Assembly: GCA_039621445.1 (NCBI GenBank)
Contig: CP154956.1
Span: 70,988,914 to 71,052,913, forward strand
DNA length: 64,000 nt
Direction: 5' to 3'
From: Euglena gracilis
Taxonomy: Eukaryota; Euglenida; Euglenophyceae; Euglenales
The notes below the pieces were generated by a model. It made no database searches. It saw only the letters and a list, made by a program, of their open reading frames with translations, and was not told where the DNA came from. The position numbers and the translations under genes are program-made. Positions 1 through 11,338 of this stretch are shown here, piece by piece. Numbering within the stretch: position 1 is the stretch's first letter; every line of letters starts with the position of its first letter.

Positions 1-1081
1 ATGGTTGACAGCGATTTGTGCCATCAAAATGCTACCGCTTCCGTGGATTCACCTGGTATACTGTAGTATAAGCAGCATTTTTCCTCCAGGTTCTTCAAGT
101 TCAGTTTTTTGGGTGTTGCACAGTTTGCTGCACTCCCCAACAGGGTATGGCACACTTTGGGGGGGGGGTGATACCGCAATTTCCCCACAATTTATGCAAT
201 TTTCCGCTATTTCTGCATGCAATTTTTTCTGAATTCTTTTGATAATTTAGTCACATTTCCCGCAATTTTCCCCCACAATGATAATGGGAATCAAGCTTCT
301 TTTTAAGAAAGTGTGCACTGGGGGGGGGGGCTGGGTGCAATGGGCAGGCAGTGGGGTGTCAGGTTTTGGGGTGGGTTGTGATATAGCACACCGCCGGCCT
401 GAGGGTGCCAGCCCCAAAAATGGCCATTTTCAAACGAAAATTGCCTGGGTCGACAGGCACTGGGGTCCAAAATCGACCCCCCCGGGGGTGTACCTGCTAT
501 GGGCAGGCACCCCATAGCACAAGGCACCCCCTTGGCGTTGGTAAAAGAAGCCTGAAGGAAATCCCATCAGGCATTTTGATTTCGGGAATATGTGGTTTTT
601 ATGTAACGCAATTTTTTATAAAATTTTTGGGTCTCGATGTGTACGAAAAAGTTTAAGTTCAAGAACCTGATTTTTATAAAGCCCTTACATAATAATAACC
701 CCCCGCCCCGGCGTATTATTTTTTTTTCTTCGTCAGACTGTAAGGGGGGTATTATTTGGGGGGGATGTTTATTTTTTCAAAATTTTCAAAATTTTTCTTA
801 AATCCATTTGTCCCAGAATAACGCTCAAAAATACCCTTTTTTTTGCACTTTTTTTCCACAAAAAAGTCGCATTTTCGGAGGCCGGGTTGTCCACTGAAAC
901 CCATTTTTTTTTTTGGTCACTTATTGCTGTAAATTCTGATTTTCAACCACATTTTTGGGGGGGCAAAAATCTAGGTCAGCAACCTGAAATCGGGAGGGGG
1001 TATTATTTTTGGTTGAAGTTGGATCCCAAGGAGGGGGGATATTGTTTGGGGAGGGACGGTTTTCTTTTGGTGTCCTGGGAC
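1..1081. other. non-genic sequence with homopolymer runs
   Basis: I see no exon-like GC-rich block with conserved protein content here. The stretch has G runs at 160-170 and 320-330, A/T-rich stretches, and around 340-530 a copy of a dispersed repeat built on the palindrome-like words GGGTGCCTG / CAGGCACCCC that recurs at 26.15-26.65 and 40.3-40.5 kb. Short open frames here are chance products of low-complexity DNA. Confidence 0.6.
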
Positions 1082-1475
1082 CAGGGTTCGATATAAGGAG
1101 GGCGTACATGGTTTAGGTGGGGGGGTGTCCTCCCCACCCCGCCCCCTCCTCGCCCGCAGGGGGGGTCCGGACCCCCCCACTGCCAGGGGGGTCCGGACCG
1201 ACCCCGGGGGGTACCCGGGACCCCCCCCCCCAAAAGGTCAATTTTTCCTCCGGCGCTTTGCGCCGGAGTTTTTGGTAATTTTCTGCCATTGACCTGATGA
1301 AAAAACATTATGTGCTGCTTGCGCTTTGATTTCGCTGGATGTCAAATTTTTGAGCGCCGGGCCGAAAATCGGTCACCCGGACCGCGCCACTGTTTAGGTG
1401 GGGCGGTGTCCCCCCCCTGGCCCACAGGGGGGGGGGGGTCCGGACCCCCCCCACCTGTCCTTATATCGAACCCTG
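1082..1475. mobile_element. miniature hAT-like inverted-repeat element
   Basis: The element is 394 bp. Its ends are perfect 18-bp inverted repeats, CAGGGTTCGATATAAGGA at 1082-1099 and the complement at 1458-1475. It is flanked on both sides by the 8-bp direct repeat CCTGGGAC (1074-1081 and 1476-1483), which reads as a target-site duplication. Eight-bp duplications with ends starting CAGGG are typical of hAT-superfamily elements, so this is probably a non-autonomous hAT derivative. The interior is non-coding, with G/C runs and a GGCGC-centred palindrome near 1250-1265. Diverged relatives lie near 8.6-8.85, 38.56-38.85 and 41.29-41.50 kb. Confidence 0.72.
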
Positions 1476-2646
1476 CCTGGGACATCATTTTTCTGCCCAT
1501 ATTTACAGAAAATACAAAATTTCTGTTTTCTGAGCAAATTCTATTTTCAATGACGAAAAGAAAATAATTTCCCCAATTCTGCCGAATTCCCTCTTTTCCG
1601 CATGTTCCACGATTTTGTTCTATTTCCCCAGAAATTTCCGTCGATATTGCCGAAGGCATCTATCTGATATCACATGGTCTTTCTTTCTTTCCTCAAACAT
1701 TTTTTACTCAACCCCCCCCCCAAGGATGGGTGAAAGAGAAGAAGGAAAACAAAGAAGATAGCTCTCTTTTGATCTCTTGGTGCCATCCGTCAAATTCGGT
1801 GCCGGCCCATATCTGTGTCACCCCCTCCCCCCTCCCCCCCCCCTCTCGCTGAAGTCTGTCACCAGCCGCTCCCTCTCGTCACCTGAGCGCCATGCTGTCC
1901 ACTGCCGCAGGGCTGCCTCTGCCACACAGCGACCTAAATGCACACTCTCTGTCCACCCACTCCTCCCGAGAACCTCCCAATGCCGTTGGCAGTCACAACT
2001 CCAACATTCTGGTTCACTTCTCCCGTCCCTCTCTCTCATCCGTGCACCGCCGGACTCCAGGCGAGGACCTCTCTGGGGCTCGCTTGGGGGAGCTCGGCCC
2101 CACAGAGAAGGCTGCCCGCTCGCTGTGGGGGGTCTGTGGGGGCAGAAGGTCCAGGCTTTTGGTACCCCCCCCCTTTTTGTCCCACCGACCTGCCCCCAGG
2201 AGGCCCGATCGGACAATAGGGGGGGGGACAATAAGACCGTACCAAAGGAATTTCATTGGCCGGGCCAAAAAACCCCCCGTCGGCCGGGGCCCAGAGACAA
2301 TAAGGGGGGGGGGAGGACAATGAGGGGGGGGGGTATTTGATGAGCAACCTGCTGAGGTTTGAGGCAGCAGGTGGCCCGTTGCGTTGACGGGACACCAAAG
2401 GTATACGCCGCGACGTCCGTGCCTGCACCGGCGACGGGACACCAAGGGCAGGGTCAGCCAATCCCCTTCCCTTGGCCTGCGTGTTACGTCGTGCTTCGTC
2501 ATCCGGAGCGATTTTCAGCCGGGTGGGTTGCAGCCTCTCGGGGAAACCCCACCCAGAGCTTTCCGATACGGTTTGACTGCGCTCCGCCGTACTGGCCCAG
2601 CGCCTCACTTGCATGCCCCGCCCCGTGCGCCGCGCGGCCCGCCGGT
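1476..2646. other. non-genic upstream region of the KH-protein gene
   Basis: No exon is recognised. The stretch holds pyrimidine-rich runs and, at 2177-2338, one copy of a dispersed repeat. It precedes the proposed first ATG at 2647 and may hold the promoter and 5' UTR, but no core promoter motif is clear. Confidence 0.5.
2177..2338. repeat. dispersed repeat with copy at 46.4 kb
   Basis: About 160 bp here match 46407-46570 almost base for base: a TTGTCCCACCGACCTGCCCC start, then GGACAATA plus a G run, then a shared core (TACCAAAGGAATTTCATTGG) and a second GGGACAATAA with a G run. The unit has repeated ACAATA-plus-G-run words but no coding potential. I do not recognise the family. Confidence 0.7.
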
Positions 2647-5600
2647 ATGGCGGACGGTGAGGGCCCCGGGGCGGTGGCCGCCGCGGCCGAGCCTGCCCTT
2701 CGCCGGCAGCGGCGGCGGCGCACGTTTGACACCGGCGATGGGGAGGGCCCACAGTTGCAGGTCCCCGCCGTTTGGGACCTGCGCGTGCTCCTTCTGGTGC
2801 ACTTTGAAGCAAGGAATGCAAAATTATCACGTATTTATATTTGCTAATGTATTTGGGGTTGCTCATGTTTGGAGCCCCGATGCTTTTTGCCGTTCTAATG
2901 AGAATTTGCCAAAGTGGCAGGAGTTTGTATTTTTATTGGAGTTGTTGAAAGCGAGGGGTTGCTCTTATTTGAGGGGGGTTCATTTGTCTTTCCTCTGGTT
3001 ACATGCATGCCTGTGTGCATGATGCGATGTTTGTATTGCATGTTGTGTGTTGTATGTTGTGATGTGTGTGTGCATGTGTCTCTGGCGAGCTTGTGTGTGC
3101 ATGTGGGCGTCCGCAAACCTGCATGAACACACATTCCACCGCTGCAAATGTGACGTGCTGCGTGCTGTGTGATTTGTGAATGTGGTTTCACCGCCTAGGA
3201 GACGTACGTGCACTGCGTCCCCATCAACGACCTCCCTTATCGCGCGCTGTTGGCCCGGTCGCTAACCCTGGAGAACCTCCGCGACAAGACAGGATGCCTC
3301 GTCTGCCTGGATGGCCGGTGTGCATGCGACGCTGCATCAGCCTTCGGAACGTTGCCCCATTGTTACCCCCCTGCCTCCTCCAAGCACACTGCCCCCTGGT
3401 CACCTTTGCTTTTGCGTTTTGCATAGAGTAACTTTCAAAAAAATTTGATATTTCGTTTCAGCGTTTCCCAAATTTTGGTGAATTTCAAGGTGCACACATA
3501 AACAATTGAATTATTGTGTCAGAAATCGCTCGCTTTTCAGTGAAGCCTTTTTTTCCAGCCATGTGCCTAAACAACACTGCCGCAGTGCACACCATCTTTT
3601 GATCATAACCATCCTTTCAAGTGCCGAACCACCCCACATTTATGCTCCCCTTATGCATGGGTGCACATTCTTGTGAGCCAAACTTTCGGCTTTCGGGTCT
3701 GGCATTTTTTTTTAGGACTGTAACAAAATTGCCAAATGCCAAAAAGTTGACAAAGCTGCCCAAAATGTGTGAAAATTGCACCAACTAATCAAAAGAACGG
3801 TCGAATTGGCCAAAGTTAGCCGGAAGTGGCCCAAAGTGACCCAACACCGCCCAAAGTGTGGCAATCCCAGTTGGGGTGGAGGGCGGGAGAAGGCAGGGAG
3901 AAAGAAGGCATTTTATAGGGGTTGTAGGGGTTATTATGAGTGGGTCTCGTAGATCAAGGAATCGTTGTTCAAAATACGGACCCCCTAAATGACCCAAAAT
4001 GCTGTCCAACAGAGATCGACAAATCTGACAATTTTTGGCAAACCTGTGATACTTCCAACAACGTCTGGTGACATAGAAATTGCAAAGTAAATCGTTTGCC
4101 ATCAGGCAATCATTTTTATTCACAGCTTCCACGAGGCCGGTCTCATTTTTTCCTTCACTGGGGATTAATAGGTTGGTAGGGATGGGGGTGAGTCACACGT
4201 GGGAGGGGGCAAGTTTGGGGATTTCGGAGGGAATTTCCCCGCAGCGGGCCGCCTGCCCCCCCCCCCTGCCTGGTGACTGGCTGGGCTGCACTGGCCGCAG
4301 GGGGTGGGGCCGCGGCGCAGGTTCATTCCGGCGGGCCAGACCGTCGGCGAAGGGGATCGGCCGCTGGCGCTCCGGCTGACGGCCCCCGACGCGGCGGCGG
4401 TGGCGGCGGTGTGGCGTTTGGCCGCCTAGCTGCAAATGCTTCAGATGCCCGGATATATGGCACCGGGGGCTGACCGGATACCCATTGCATTCTGCATTCC
4501 AGGCCGCGGCCATGGTGGAGGAATTGAAGCTGCTGGGCTGGGAGGTGCGCCCCACCCTCCCAACCCCTGTCACTCATATGCTCCACCTTCATTTGGGGGG
4601 AAACGCTTTTTTTCCTTTTTTTTGCATTTCGGTTTTTTGCACAAAAAAAATTGCATTTTTCTTTTTTGGGGAGATTTCTTCCTCTTTCCTGGCGTTTTTT
4701 TTTCAAATTTATCACACACCCCTTGCCTGTCAACTACCCTGGATACCGACCACCGGTGTGTTGTGTGTTGTGTGTCAACACCAGGCAAATTTGCTAAGCA
4801 CTGACCGACCCTCCCCCCCCCCCCGGGGGGTGGGTGACTGGTTTTTTCAGAGTGACTGACTGGTTTTTGGCCCGGACCCCCTCCCCCCACCCCCGGGGGG
4901 TCGGCCAGGAGTGGGCAAACGTGGCTTGAGTGACCCCGCCAAAATTTTTTGGGCCTAAAATGGCCTAAAGTGATTGGAAAGTGGCCGTTTTTCTGAGTGG
5001 CCGACCCCCCCCCATTTTCAAAAAAAAACAGCCAGTAACTACCCCCCCCCCCCCCCCGGGGGGGGGGGGTAGTTACTGGCTGTTTTTTTTGAAAATGAGT
5101 GACTGACTGGTTTTCTAAAAAGTGGAGTGACCCCCCCGGGGGTCGGTAAAAAATTGTATGGTCAACACACACCACCGGTGTGTTGACCCCCCTGCCCTGG
5201 TTGAGGGGTTGTCAGAATGTGGTCAGGCAAGGCAGGAGGCGGGTAGTAATTTTTTTCGTTTCGCTTTTTTTGGTGTCGCGTTTTTTTTTTTACGCGCCTG
5301 TGTTAAGTCTTCCTCTGCTCTGTTCCTCCACCCACCCGCTGTTTCCCAACGATTCTCTTATTCCGGCCCTGCAGGGGATCGCCAAGGTGCCCGTGGAGGG
5401 CTTCGAGGAAGTGCCCCCTGCCTTCGGGGTGCTTGGTCGCCTGCGCGGCCCAGACGTGTGCAGCTGTGTTGTGTTTGCGTGACCCGCTTGGTGGGGCTGA
5501 GGTTGGGACTTTTCTTTCAAATCCTTGTGGCTGAGCAGCATTGCTGGAGTGCAAAAGTTTTTGGCAGAATTCCCAAAGAATGCAATGTTCCAGAAATGTG

Positions 5601-8040
5601 CTGTCCATTAGGGGTGTGTGCTCACGGCTGCGACTTGGACAAGGGGAGGGTACAAAGTAAGTCGTCATAAGTTGGAGCGGTGGGGCAACAATTTTTTGAG
5701 CTTATGTTTGAGCTATCGCACAAGGTGTTTTTCCCCTAAGCTTTGTTGACAGGACGTTGCTTGGGGGTTCAAGCCAGCCAGCAGCTTTTTTCCAAGTCAT
5801 CAGCCTTTTTCCTGCCCCGGACCCCCCATCCACGAGTTTTATTTTCTACCTGCCTGAAGGGCGGCTGGAAGGTGACGGATTCTTCGCTTTTGAGGGTGCA
5901 GAAAGGCTGTCCAGGGCAGATCTGAGGTCAAAATAAGTAATTTTTTTTCCAGAATTGGCAGTTTTTTGTGTGGCATTATTGCATTTCGATTTTTTTGGCG
6001 CCTGGTTCGACCCCAGGATGGCCCTCATTGCGAAGGTCAGCCAGCAGCCTTTCTCCAGCCAGCCCAAATTTTCAATTCAACTTGGCCCAACGTTTGGACC
6101 AAATCGAGCGAAATTCCACAAACAGGATTACCTAATTTTTGCCTGTTCACATTATGGTCCGTATATACAGTGTGCTTGTTGACATGCGGCACATCCTTGG
6201 AACATTTTTTTGACATGCAAAAGACAGGCGAGGACGTGCAAACAGAAAAGGCTGGCCCAACGTTCAACCCCACAAACAGGACGTTGGTCGACAGGACTGG
6301 CAAGTGTTTGAGCATATCATCCCATCCCCACAACACCCCCCCAGGGAACGTTTTAGAAACTGTCCGGATCTTGGAAGTCTTGGAAATCTTGCCAGGTCCC
6401 TGGTGGCACCTAACTTGTCAGCGTAGGAAGTTGTTGGGGTCTCCGGTTCTGGCCAACCTGCAACCAGTCCTGGAGCAGGCGGCCACCCTTTCCATGGCTG
6501 GGGTGTGTACCGCGTCTTTGCAGGACCGGTTTCTGCACCATATCGCAGTGACCGCCGGCAGTGCGTGTGAGGTGACCCTGCAAGGGGAACTGGCCTACGG
6601 TGCGGCAGCGGAAGGTTCGGCTGTTCCTCGTCCTTGCTTTGGAAATCACCTGTGTTTTTTTTTTGTGGTGGCAATCACGCGAGCAGCCTTTCGTGTTCTG
6701 TCCATGCAGCCGGTCTGGGCTTCACAACCTTTTTTGAGGCATTTCTTCGGATCCCTCATCACACAGCATACGGCACACCTTTGTTCCTTGGGGATGAGTT
6801 CACCGGCCATCTTTCCATCCTCAGCCAGCCTGAGGGTCCGACGCGGGAGTCCGGTGCCCAACCGAAACCCCCCGCCCCTGTCCCGGGTGTTCATAGCACG
6901 GCCCCGACGGACCCATTCCCATTCCACTGGACTCCCCTGGGGGGGGGGGTTGGTCGCTGCCCCCCACTCCCGGCCCAGGGGAGGCCCTCCACCTCGCGGT
7001 GATGGCCGGCAGCCGGGACGCGGTGGACGCGGCCGTGCGGCTGTGCCGGGACCTCCTGCGCGCTGTGCGACAACAGTTGGCCCACTACCGGTCTGTCTCC
7101 AGTGGGACCTCCCTGGACAGTCTCCCACCCTGCCCAGTCTGTTGAACGCTCAGTAGACACGTCTTGCCTGAGTGGTCAAACTGGGTTGGGGGTGAGGCAT
7201 TATTCCAATATTTCAGTGTCCATTCCCTGCACACAGTGAGACAAATAAGGGGAGGGTGGTGATTGCAGTGTTATGTTTCTTAGGCCAAAGTCTGGGAACC
7301 CCAATCTCATCGTTGTAGTGGGTACCTTGAAAGCGGTACTGTGGCCAATACTGCTTGTCAGGCATCCCTGTTGTAGACGTTTGATGGGGGCCAGCAGTGG
7401 CCAGCTTTCTGGAAGCAATGGTTCATTGTTAATCGTCACCACCCGTCGGCTGGCTCACATAGCATTTATTTGCTCTCCAGTGGCCCTGTTCTGTGCCCTC
7501 TCCAGACCCCATTCGTCTCATTTTCCGCTCGGAGAAAATGCAATCTGGTGGCTCTTTGGGGATTCCAGAGCTTCTTTTCTCTCTCAGCCCTGTTTTTTTT
7601 TTATACACACCTCCTGGCCCGGTTTCCCCAGGCAGAGCGGTCGTCTTGTCGCTGCCACCGCCGATCCCAGCGCACCCAGCGGCAGTCAAGTGCCCTGGAA
7701 CGGTACGCTGGCCCACCTTGTAGGGGGCCATTTCCCTCCCCGCCACAGTGTCGGCCCGGGGCGGGGGGGGGGGGGGGCTGGCCAAAACCTTTCCCCTTCC
7801 CTTCACTTCGCCACAGCCTGCGGGCCTTTGCCGACACCAACCCCGACGCCATCGGGTGTGCCAACAGGGATCCACGACCAGGTGTGTCCTTTTTTTCGTT
7901 CTGTCTTTCCCGCTCATGTGAGTCTGAGGGTGCGGATGAATAGCGACAGTCTTTCCCCTGTTCTTGTCAAAAATGGCTGAGCAGCCACACACACCTGCAC
8001 GCACGCACACACACACACGGCGCGCGCGCGCGCACGCGCG

Positions 8041-8097
<57 letters not shown>

Positions 8098-11000
8098 GCG
8101 CGCGCGCACACACACATGCACGCATCCACACACACAACACAACACAACACAACACAACGCAACACAACACAACGCAACACAACACAACGCAACACAACAC
8201 AGCACAACACAACACAGCACAACACAGCACAACACAACACACACGACGGAGTGGACAGAAGGACCAATCCCCCCCGGGAGGGCAGGAACTGGGTGACTGG
8301 TTTTTGAAATTGACTGATTGGTTTTTTGAAGTGGAAAGTGACCCCCCCCTGTGATTGGTAAACAATCGTGTCGTCTGGACCGACCGGGGGGGGGTTAAAC
8401 CCCTCCCCTCCCCCCGGTGTGTGCAGTGCCAAATGGTGCGCAGCGCCCAAACAAGTGTCACACCCCAAGGGCCAGAAAGTGAAAAATGCGCACCCCCCCC
8501 AAAAGCCATTTTACACTTAACTACTTTCGGGGCAGTGCCCAAAGTGAGTGTCGCACTCCTGAGGGTCCGAAACTCTGGTCCAATTATGTTTGCATCTTGT
8601 GCACTTAAATGGGGGGTTTACACCCCCCAAAAGGTCAAATATTTATTTCCGCTGCATTGCGCCGAAATTTTTCGGCATTTTTGAAAAAAATTTGCCCAAA
8701 AGTTCCCAAAATGGAATTTTGGGGACAAAATTCTTTGCCCCGGCGCTTTGCGCCAGGTCAAAGATTTGTCACCTGGACCACCACCATGCAGGAGGAGGAT
8801 GTCCCCCCATGGACCAGCGTGTCCGACACCCCACTGTATCAAACCCTGCCTCCGCTATCCAAGCCATCAAGGGCTTGTTTAAATTTGGACCAATCTAAAT
8901 CGGTTAACAAAAAAATTGTTGCCTCGTTTCAAAATAACGTCCAATGCTCGCAATTTCAAAAGAGAAACACATGCTCCAAAACAACAGCAAAGCCAGAAAC
9001 ATTTCGTCTCATATCTGTTTTAAAGTTGCGAACCAGTTTGGAATGAATTAATCGCTGTAACGATTTCGACCTTGAAATTTTTGTTGTTTTTTTAATGTTA
9101 AAAATTTACAGTTTTGTTCGACCCATAATTACAAAAATCTCACAAAAAGTGCCCAATAGCCGTTGTTTAACAAAACTCTTCCAATTTCCAAAAAAAAGCT
9201 TTTCAAAAAAAAGCAGTCTGGGCAGTTGCCCCAAATATTTTGAACATTGAAAACAACTGTGACCGAAGCAAAGCAGGATTCAAATATTATCCAACATGGT
9301 ACTATATTCTTTTTTATATTCTATAGTTCTATGGTGGTGTGGGCGTGTGGAAAGGGTAGAACTGCACAGGGGAATAAAGGAACGAAAAACTTCCTGGAGA
9401 TCTGACAGATTTTCTGGTCGCGTTGGAAAGAGGTCACCTCTTAGTGTTTGCCTCCGACACCCGTTCCCCAACCAGAACCCCGTCGACCGTCAGCCCGGTG
9501 CCGCCCCTCCACGAGGTGTGCCTCACACACCTGTTCTCACAGGCCCGGAATTTCACTTCAAGACAATTATAAGCAGTCTATTAATGAGCTTCAGGGTTCG
9601 CAGCACCCCCCCCCCCCAAAGTGGGGGGCTGGACTGCAGCCAGTTAAATTTGGCTAGTGAAAATCCTAGCAGACCGGCGCTGCCCCGAGGTGGACATGAG
9701 GTTCTTTATGCATTTTTGGTTGATTTTGTTCCAAGAAAAAACCCAAAAGTGGCAAAAAATGGGCTTTTTTTGGCCAGTTTTTAGGGTCTGAAAGCCTTCG
9801 CGTCGTTCAGTCAAAAAACTTTCCACCAGCCAGCCCTTCTAGCAGAACCCCCCTCCCAGGGGGGGGGAGGAGTTTTCTTTCCAGTCGGGGGACCCCCCCC
9901 CCCCAGGGGGGAGAGGGCTCTAGCTGGTCCATTTTTTCCATTTTCCAGTGTTTAACAAAATGGCTTGCCAGTGGCCCCCCTATCTTTAAAGCGATAGCCA
10001 TTATAAGGCATTTTGAGGGCTTTGAAGGTTTTTCACGGCGCATTAAAAAATGATGGGTGTCCTGGGTAACGCCCATCTAACGACTGACCCCCCCCCCCCC
10101 CGGGTCGGAGGACAGATATTGCCGTCGTTGGTCATGGGGGGGTTCGCTCTTGTTTCCCTGCTCCGAAGGCACCGCCACCCACAACCCTCACTGGTTTGCA
10201 TACTACTTCGGCGGATATTTGTCAGGGGGAAGGGTTGGTCTGGCCTAACCCCTCCCAACACAGTTCAGGGCTTGTTTGGAGTCATGGCACAAAGTGAAGC
10301 CCCCTTACCACCCCCTTACCCCTTACCCCCCCCTTACCCCCCTCACCCACCCCTTACCCACCCCTTACCCACCCCTTACCCACCCCTTACCCCCCCTTAC
10401 CCACCCCTTATCCACCCCTTACCACAAGTCATGTGGGACAAAAATGTTTCGGATGCATCACTTTGATGGCAAGTAGCGGGACCCATTCAACTGCTCCATT
10501 GCCCGGGGGGGGGGGGGGGGCCCCCCCCCCGGACCCCCCTCCGGCAAAAAAATAAACTTCATCCTCGTCTCTGGTCGATTTTGAGGGCAAAGAGCGGATT
10601 TTGTCAACCAACGTCCCCATACACATATCAACCAACATATATACCAACATATACAACCAACATCCCCATACACTTCATCCTCACCCCCCCAACCCCTCTT
10701 ACCCACCCCTTACCCACCCCCTACCCACCCCTTACCCAGGTAACGGGGCCTGACTTTATGCCATGGGGGGTCCCCCTGGGGGCATCCTTTGCCTGGCCAG
10801 GCCCGAGTCCGCCCTCGATGGCGCCGCCGCCCCCGAAGAGGAAGGGCAAGCGCCGCCCCTTCTCGGAGACCGGAGAGGGGTCGGCGACGGAGCCGCCCGG
10901 CCGGCCCGGCCCAGGGGCATACCTGGCCCCCCTCCCCGACGACATCGGTGCGTCCTGGCCTCCTGGTTCCTTCCTGCCGCTGGTATGATAGGCGTTCGGA

Positions 11001-11338
11001 AGCGGGTCGGGCCAAGGTTGCGTGTGGCACAACTGCTTGTGAAATTGCGCCAAAGTGTGAATCATTTTGGACCCCTATTAGTACCCATAATTGCATAATT
11101 CCAGAGTTGCTCATAGTCCCGCACAGTCGAGAAATTATCACCAAAACACTTCATCACAACAAACAAATATTTGGGGTTTATTACATTCATTCTTGAGCAT
11201 TTTGGAATTGCAAGTTATTTTTTCTCCCCTGAATTTTTTTTTGCTTCAGGATTTGCAGGTTCACTTCAAGGCATTGTGCAGAATGATGCGGCAGAAATAA
11301 TTCAGAAGTGGGAATTGATGTTGGAAGCACCTGCGTGA
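2647..11338 (+). CDS. KHDC4/RIK-like KH-domain protein (12 exons)
   Basis: Proposed exons: 2647-2760, 3199-3317, 4321-4408, 4503-4544, 5375-5455, 6524-6614, 6979-7090, 7632-7702, 7817-7881, 9445-9515, 10808-10947, 11250-11338. All introns start GT and end AG, phases match at every junction, and the exons sum to 1083 nt (360 aa plus TGA). The product has the two-part layout of animal KHDC4/BLOM7 and plant RIK: a VPINDLPYR...LLAR...TG block followed by FIPAGQ...GDRPLAL, then a second block with VPPAF...GP, a TG-type loop and LCRDLLRAV. After these comes a Pro-rich tail ending in a basic KRKGKRRPF segment. KHDC4 proteins bind RNA and act in pre-mRNA splicing in the nucleus; RIK is a plant relative. 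The first donor (CAG/GTCCCC) and the last two exons are the least certain parts. Introns carry several repeats. Confidence 0.82.
3199..4544 (+). CDS. KH-protein exons 2-4 (first KH-like block)
   Basis: Exon 3199-3317 begins after CCTAG and ends before GTGTGC, two bases into an Arg codon. Exon 4321-4408 supplies the third base, giving DGRFIPAGQ in frame, followed by VGEGDRPLALRL. Exon 4503-4544 continues in phase 0 with MVEELKLLGWE. The order INDLPYR, TG..V, GRFIP..Q, GDRPL is the diagnostic signature of the first KH block in KHDC4/RIK. A closer AG at 4300 is rejected because it breaks this frame. Confidence 0.85.
4760..5195. repeat. GTGACTGACTGGTTTT-family dispersed repeat with hairpin
   Basis: This intronic stretch has the word GTGACTGACTGGTTTT several times (4840-4865, 5096-5115), G/C runs, and a long inverted repeat at about 5012-5097 whose arms read CATTTTCAAAAAAAAACAGC and AGTAACTACCCC around a C/G run. 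Its outer parts carry GTGTGTCAACACC and GTCAACACACACC. Related copies occur at 8.27-8.42, 38.9-39.19 and 43.53-43.83 kb. Confidence 0.6.
5375..7090 (+). CDS. KH-protein exons 5-7 (second KH-like block)
   Basis: Exon 5375-5455 encodes KVPVEGFEEVPPAF...GRLRGP; 6524-6614 encodes DRFLHHIAVTAGSACEVTLQ; 6979-7090 encodes ALHLAVMAGSRDAV and LCRDLLRAVRQQLAHY. This mirrors the second KHDC4 block (a VGLEH..P.FNV stretch, a GP.C..LQHI...TGA core and an LC.NLLQTV helix). An alternative without further splicing would read on to a TGA at 7143, giving a shorter protein. I prefer splicing because the following Pro-rich exons join in phase. Confidence 0.83.
7632..11338 (+). CDS. KH-protein exons 8-12 (Pro-rich tail)
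   Basis: Exons 7632-7702, 7817-7881 and 9445-9515 encode low-complexity Ser/Pro-rich sequence (for example LPTPTPTPSGVPTG and LPPTPVPQPEPRR). Exon 10808-10947 encodes APPPPKRKGKRRPFSETG, reminiscent of the QKRRF.EE segment near the end of KHDC4. The final exon 11250-11338 ends GFAGSLQGIVQNDAAEII...APA with TGA at 11336-11338. Phase continuity across five junctions is the main support. The tail has no conserved fold, so boundaries are less sure than in the KH blocks. Confidence 0.62.
7983..8245. repeat. CA/CG microsatellite plus ACAAC repeat
   Basis: An intron of the KH-protein gene carries alternating purine-pyrimidine DNA: (CG)n and (CA)n tracts at 8010-8115, followed by (ACAAC)n/(GCAAC)n to about 8240. 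It is non-coding; the Thr-His and Cys-Val open frames across it are repeat artefacts. Confidence 0.9.
8270..8425. repeat. GTGACTGGTTTTT-family repeat copy
   Basis: Words GGGTGACTGGTTTTTGAAAT, GACTGATTGGTTTTTTGAAG and a following GTGACCCCCCC..GATTGGTAAACAAT match the repeat at 4.84-5.16 kb. The copy lies in an intron of the KH-protein gene. Confidence 0.5.
8600..8845. mobile_element. diverged relative of the 1.08-kb hAT-like element
   Basis: Shared landmarks with the 1082-1475 element are CCCCAAAAGGTCAA, a GCGCTTTGCGCC palindrome-like core (8739-8757) and a right end TGTATCAAACCCTGCC resembling TATATCGAACCCTGCC. The left inverted repeat is not recognisable, so this is a decayed or truncated copy. 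Confidence 0.45.
8846..10296. other. intronic sequence of the KH-protein gene
   Basis: Apart from the exon at 9445-9515 I see no coding signal. The stretch is AT-richer, with homopolymer C/G runs near 9603-9620, 9893-9905 and 10090-10105. Confidence 0.5.
10297..10431. repeat. CCCCTTACCCA minisatellite
   Basis: A tandem array of an 11-base unit close to CCCCTTACCCA runs through this intron segment, with a second short array at 10690-10740. It resembles no standard telomere repeat closely enough to call it telomeric. Confidence 0.8.

Noticed and set aside
1082-1099. tRNA-derived SINE because of GGTTCGA
   Set aside because: No A-box or tRNA fold is present, and the exact inverted ends with an 8-bp duplication fit a DNA transposon better.
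5966-7156. 396-codon open frame on the + strand
   Set aside because: Only the segment around 6524-6614 is genuine exon; the rest reads through introns whose true frames differ. The spliced KH-protein model explains the conserved part.
10297-10740. Telomere-like repeat (CCCTTACC words)
   Set aside because: The unit is an irregular 11-mer, is interrupted by exon-bearing sequence and is interstitial; nothing suggests a chromosome end.
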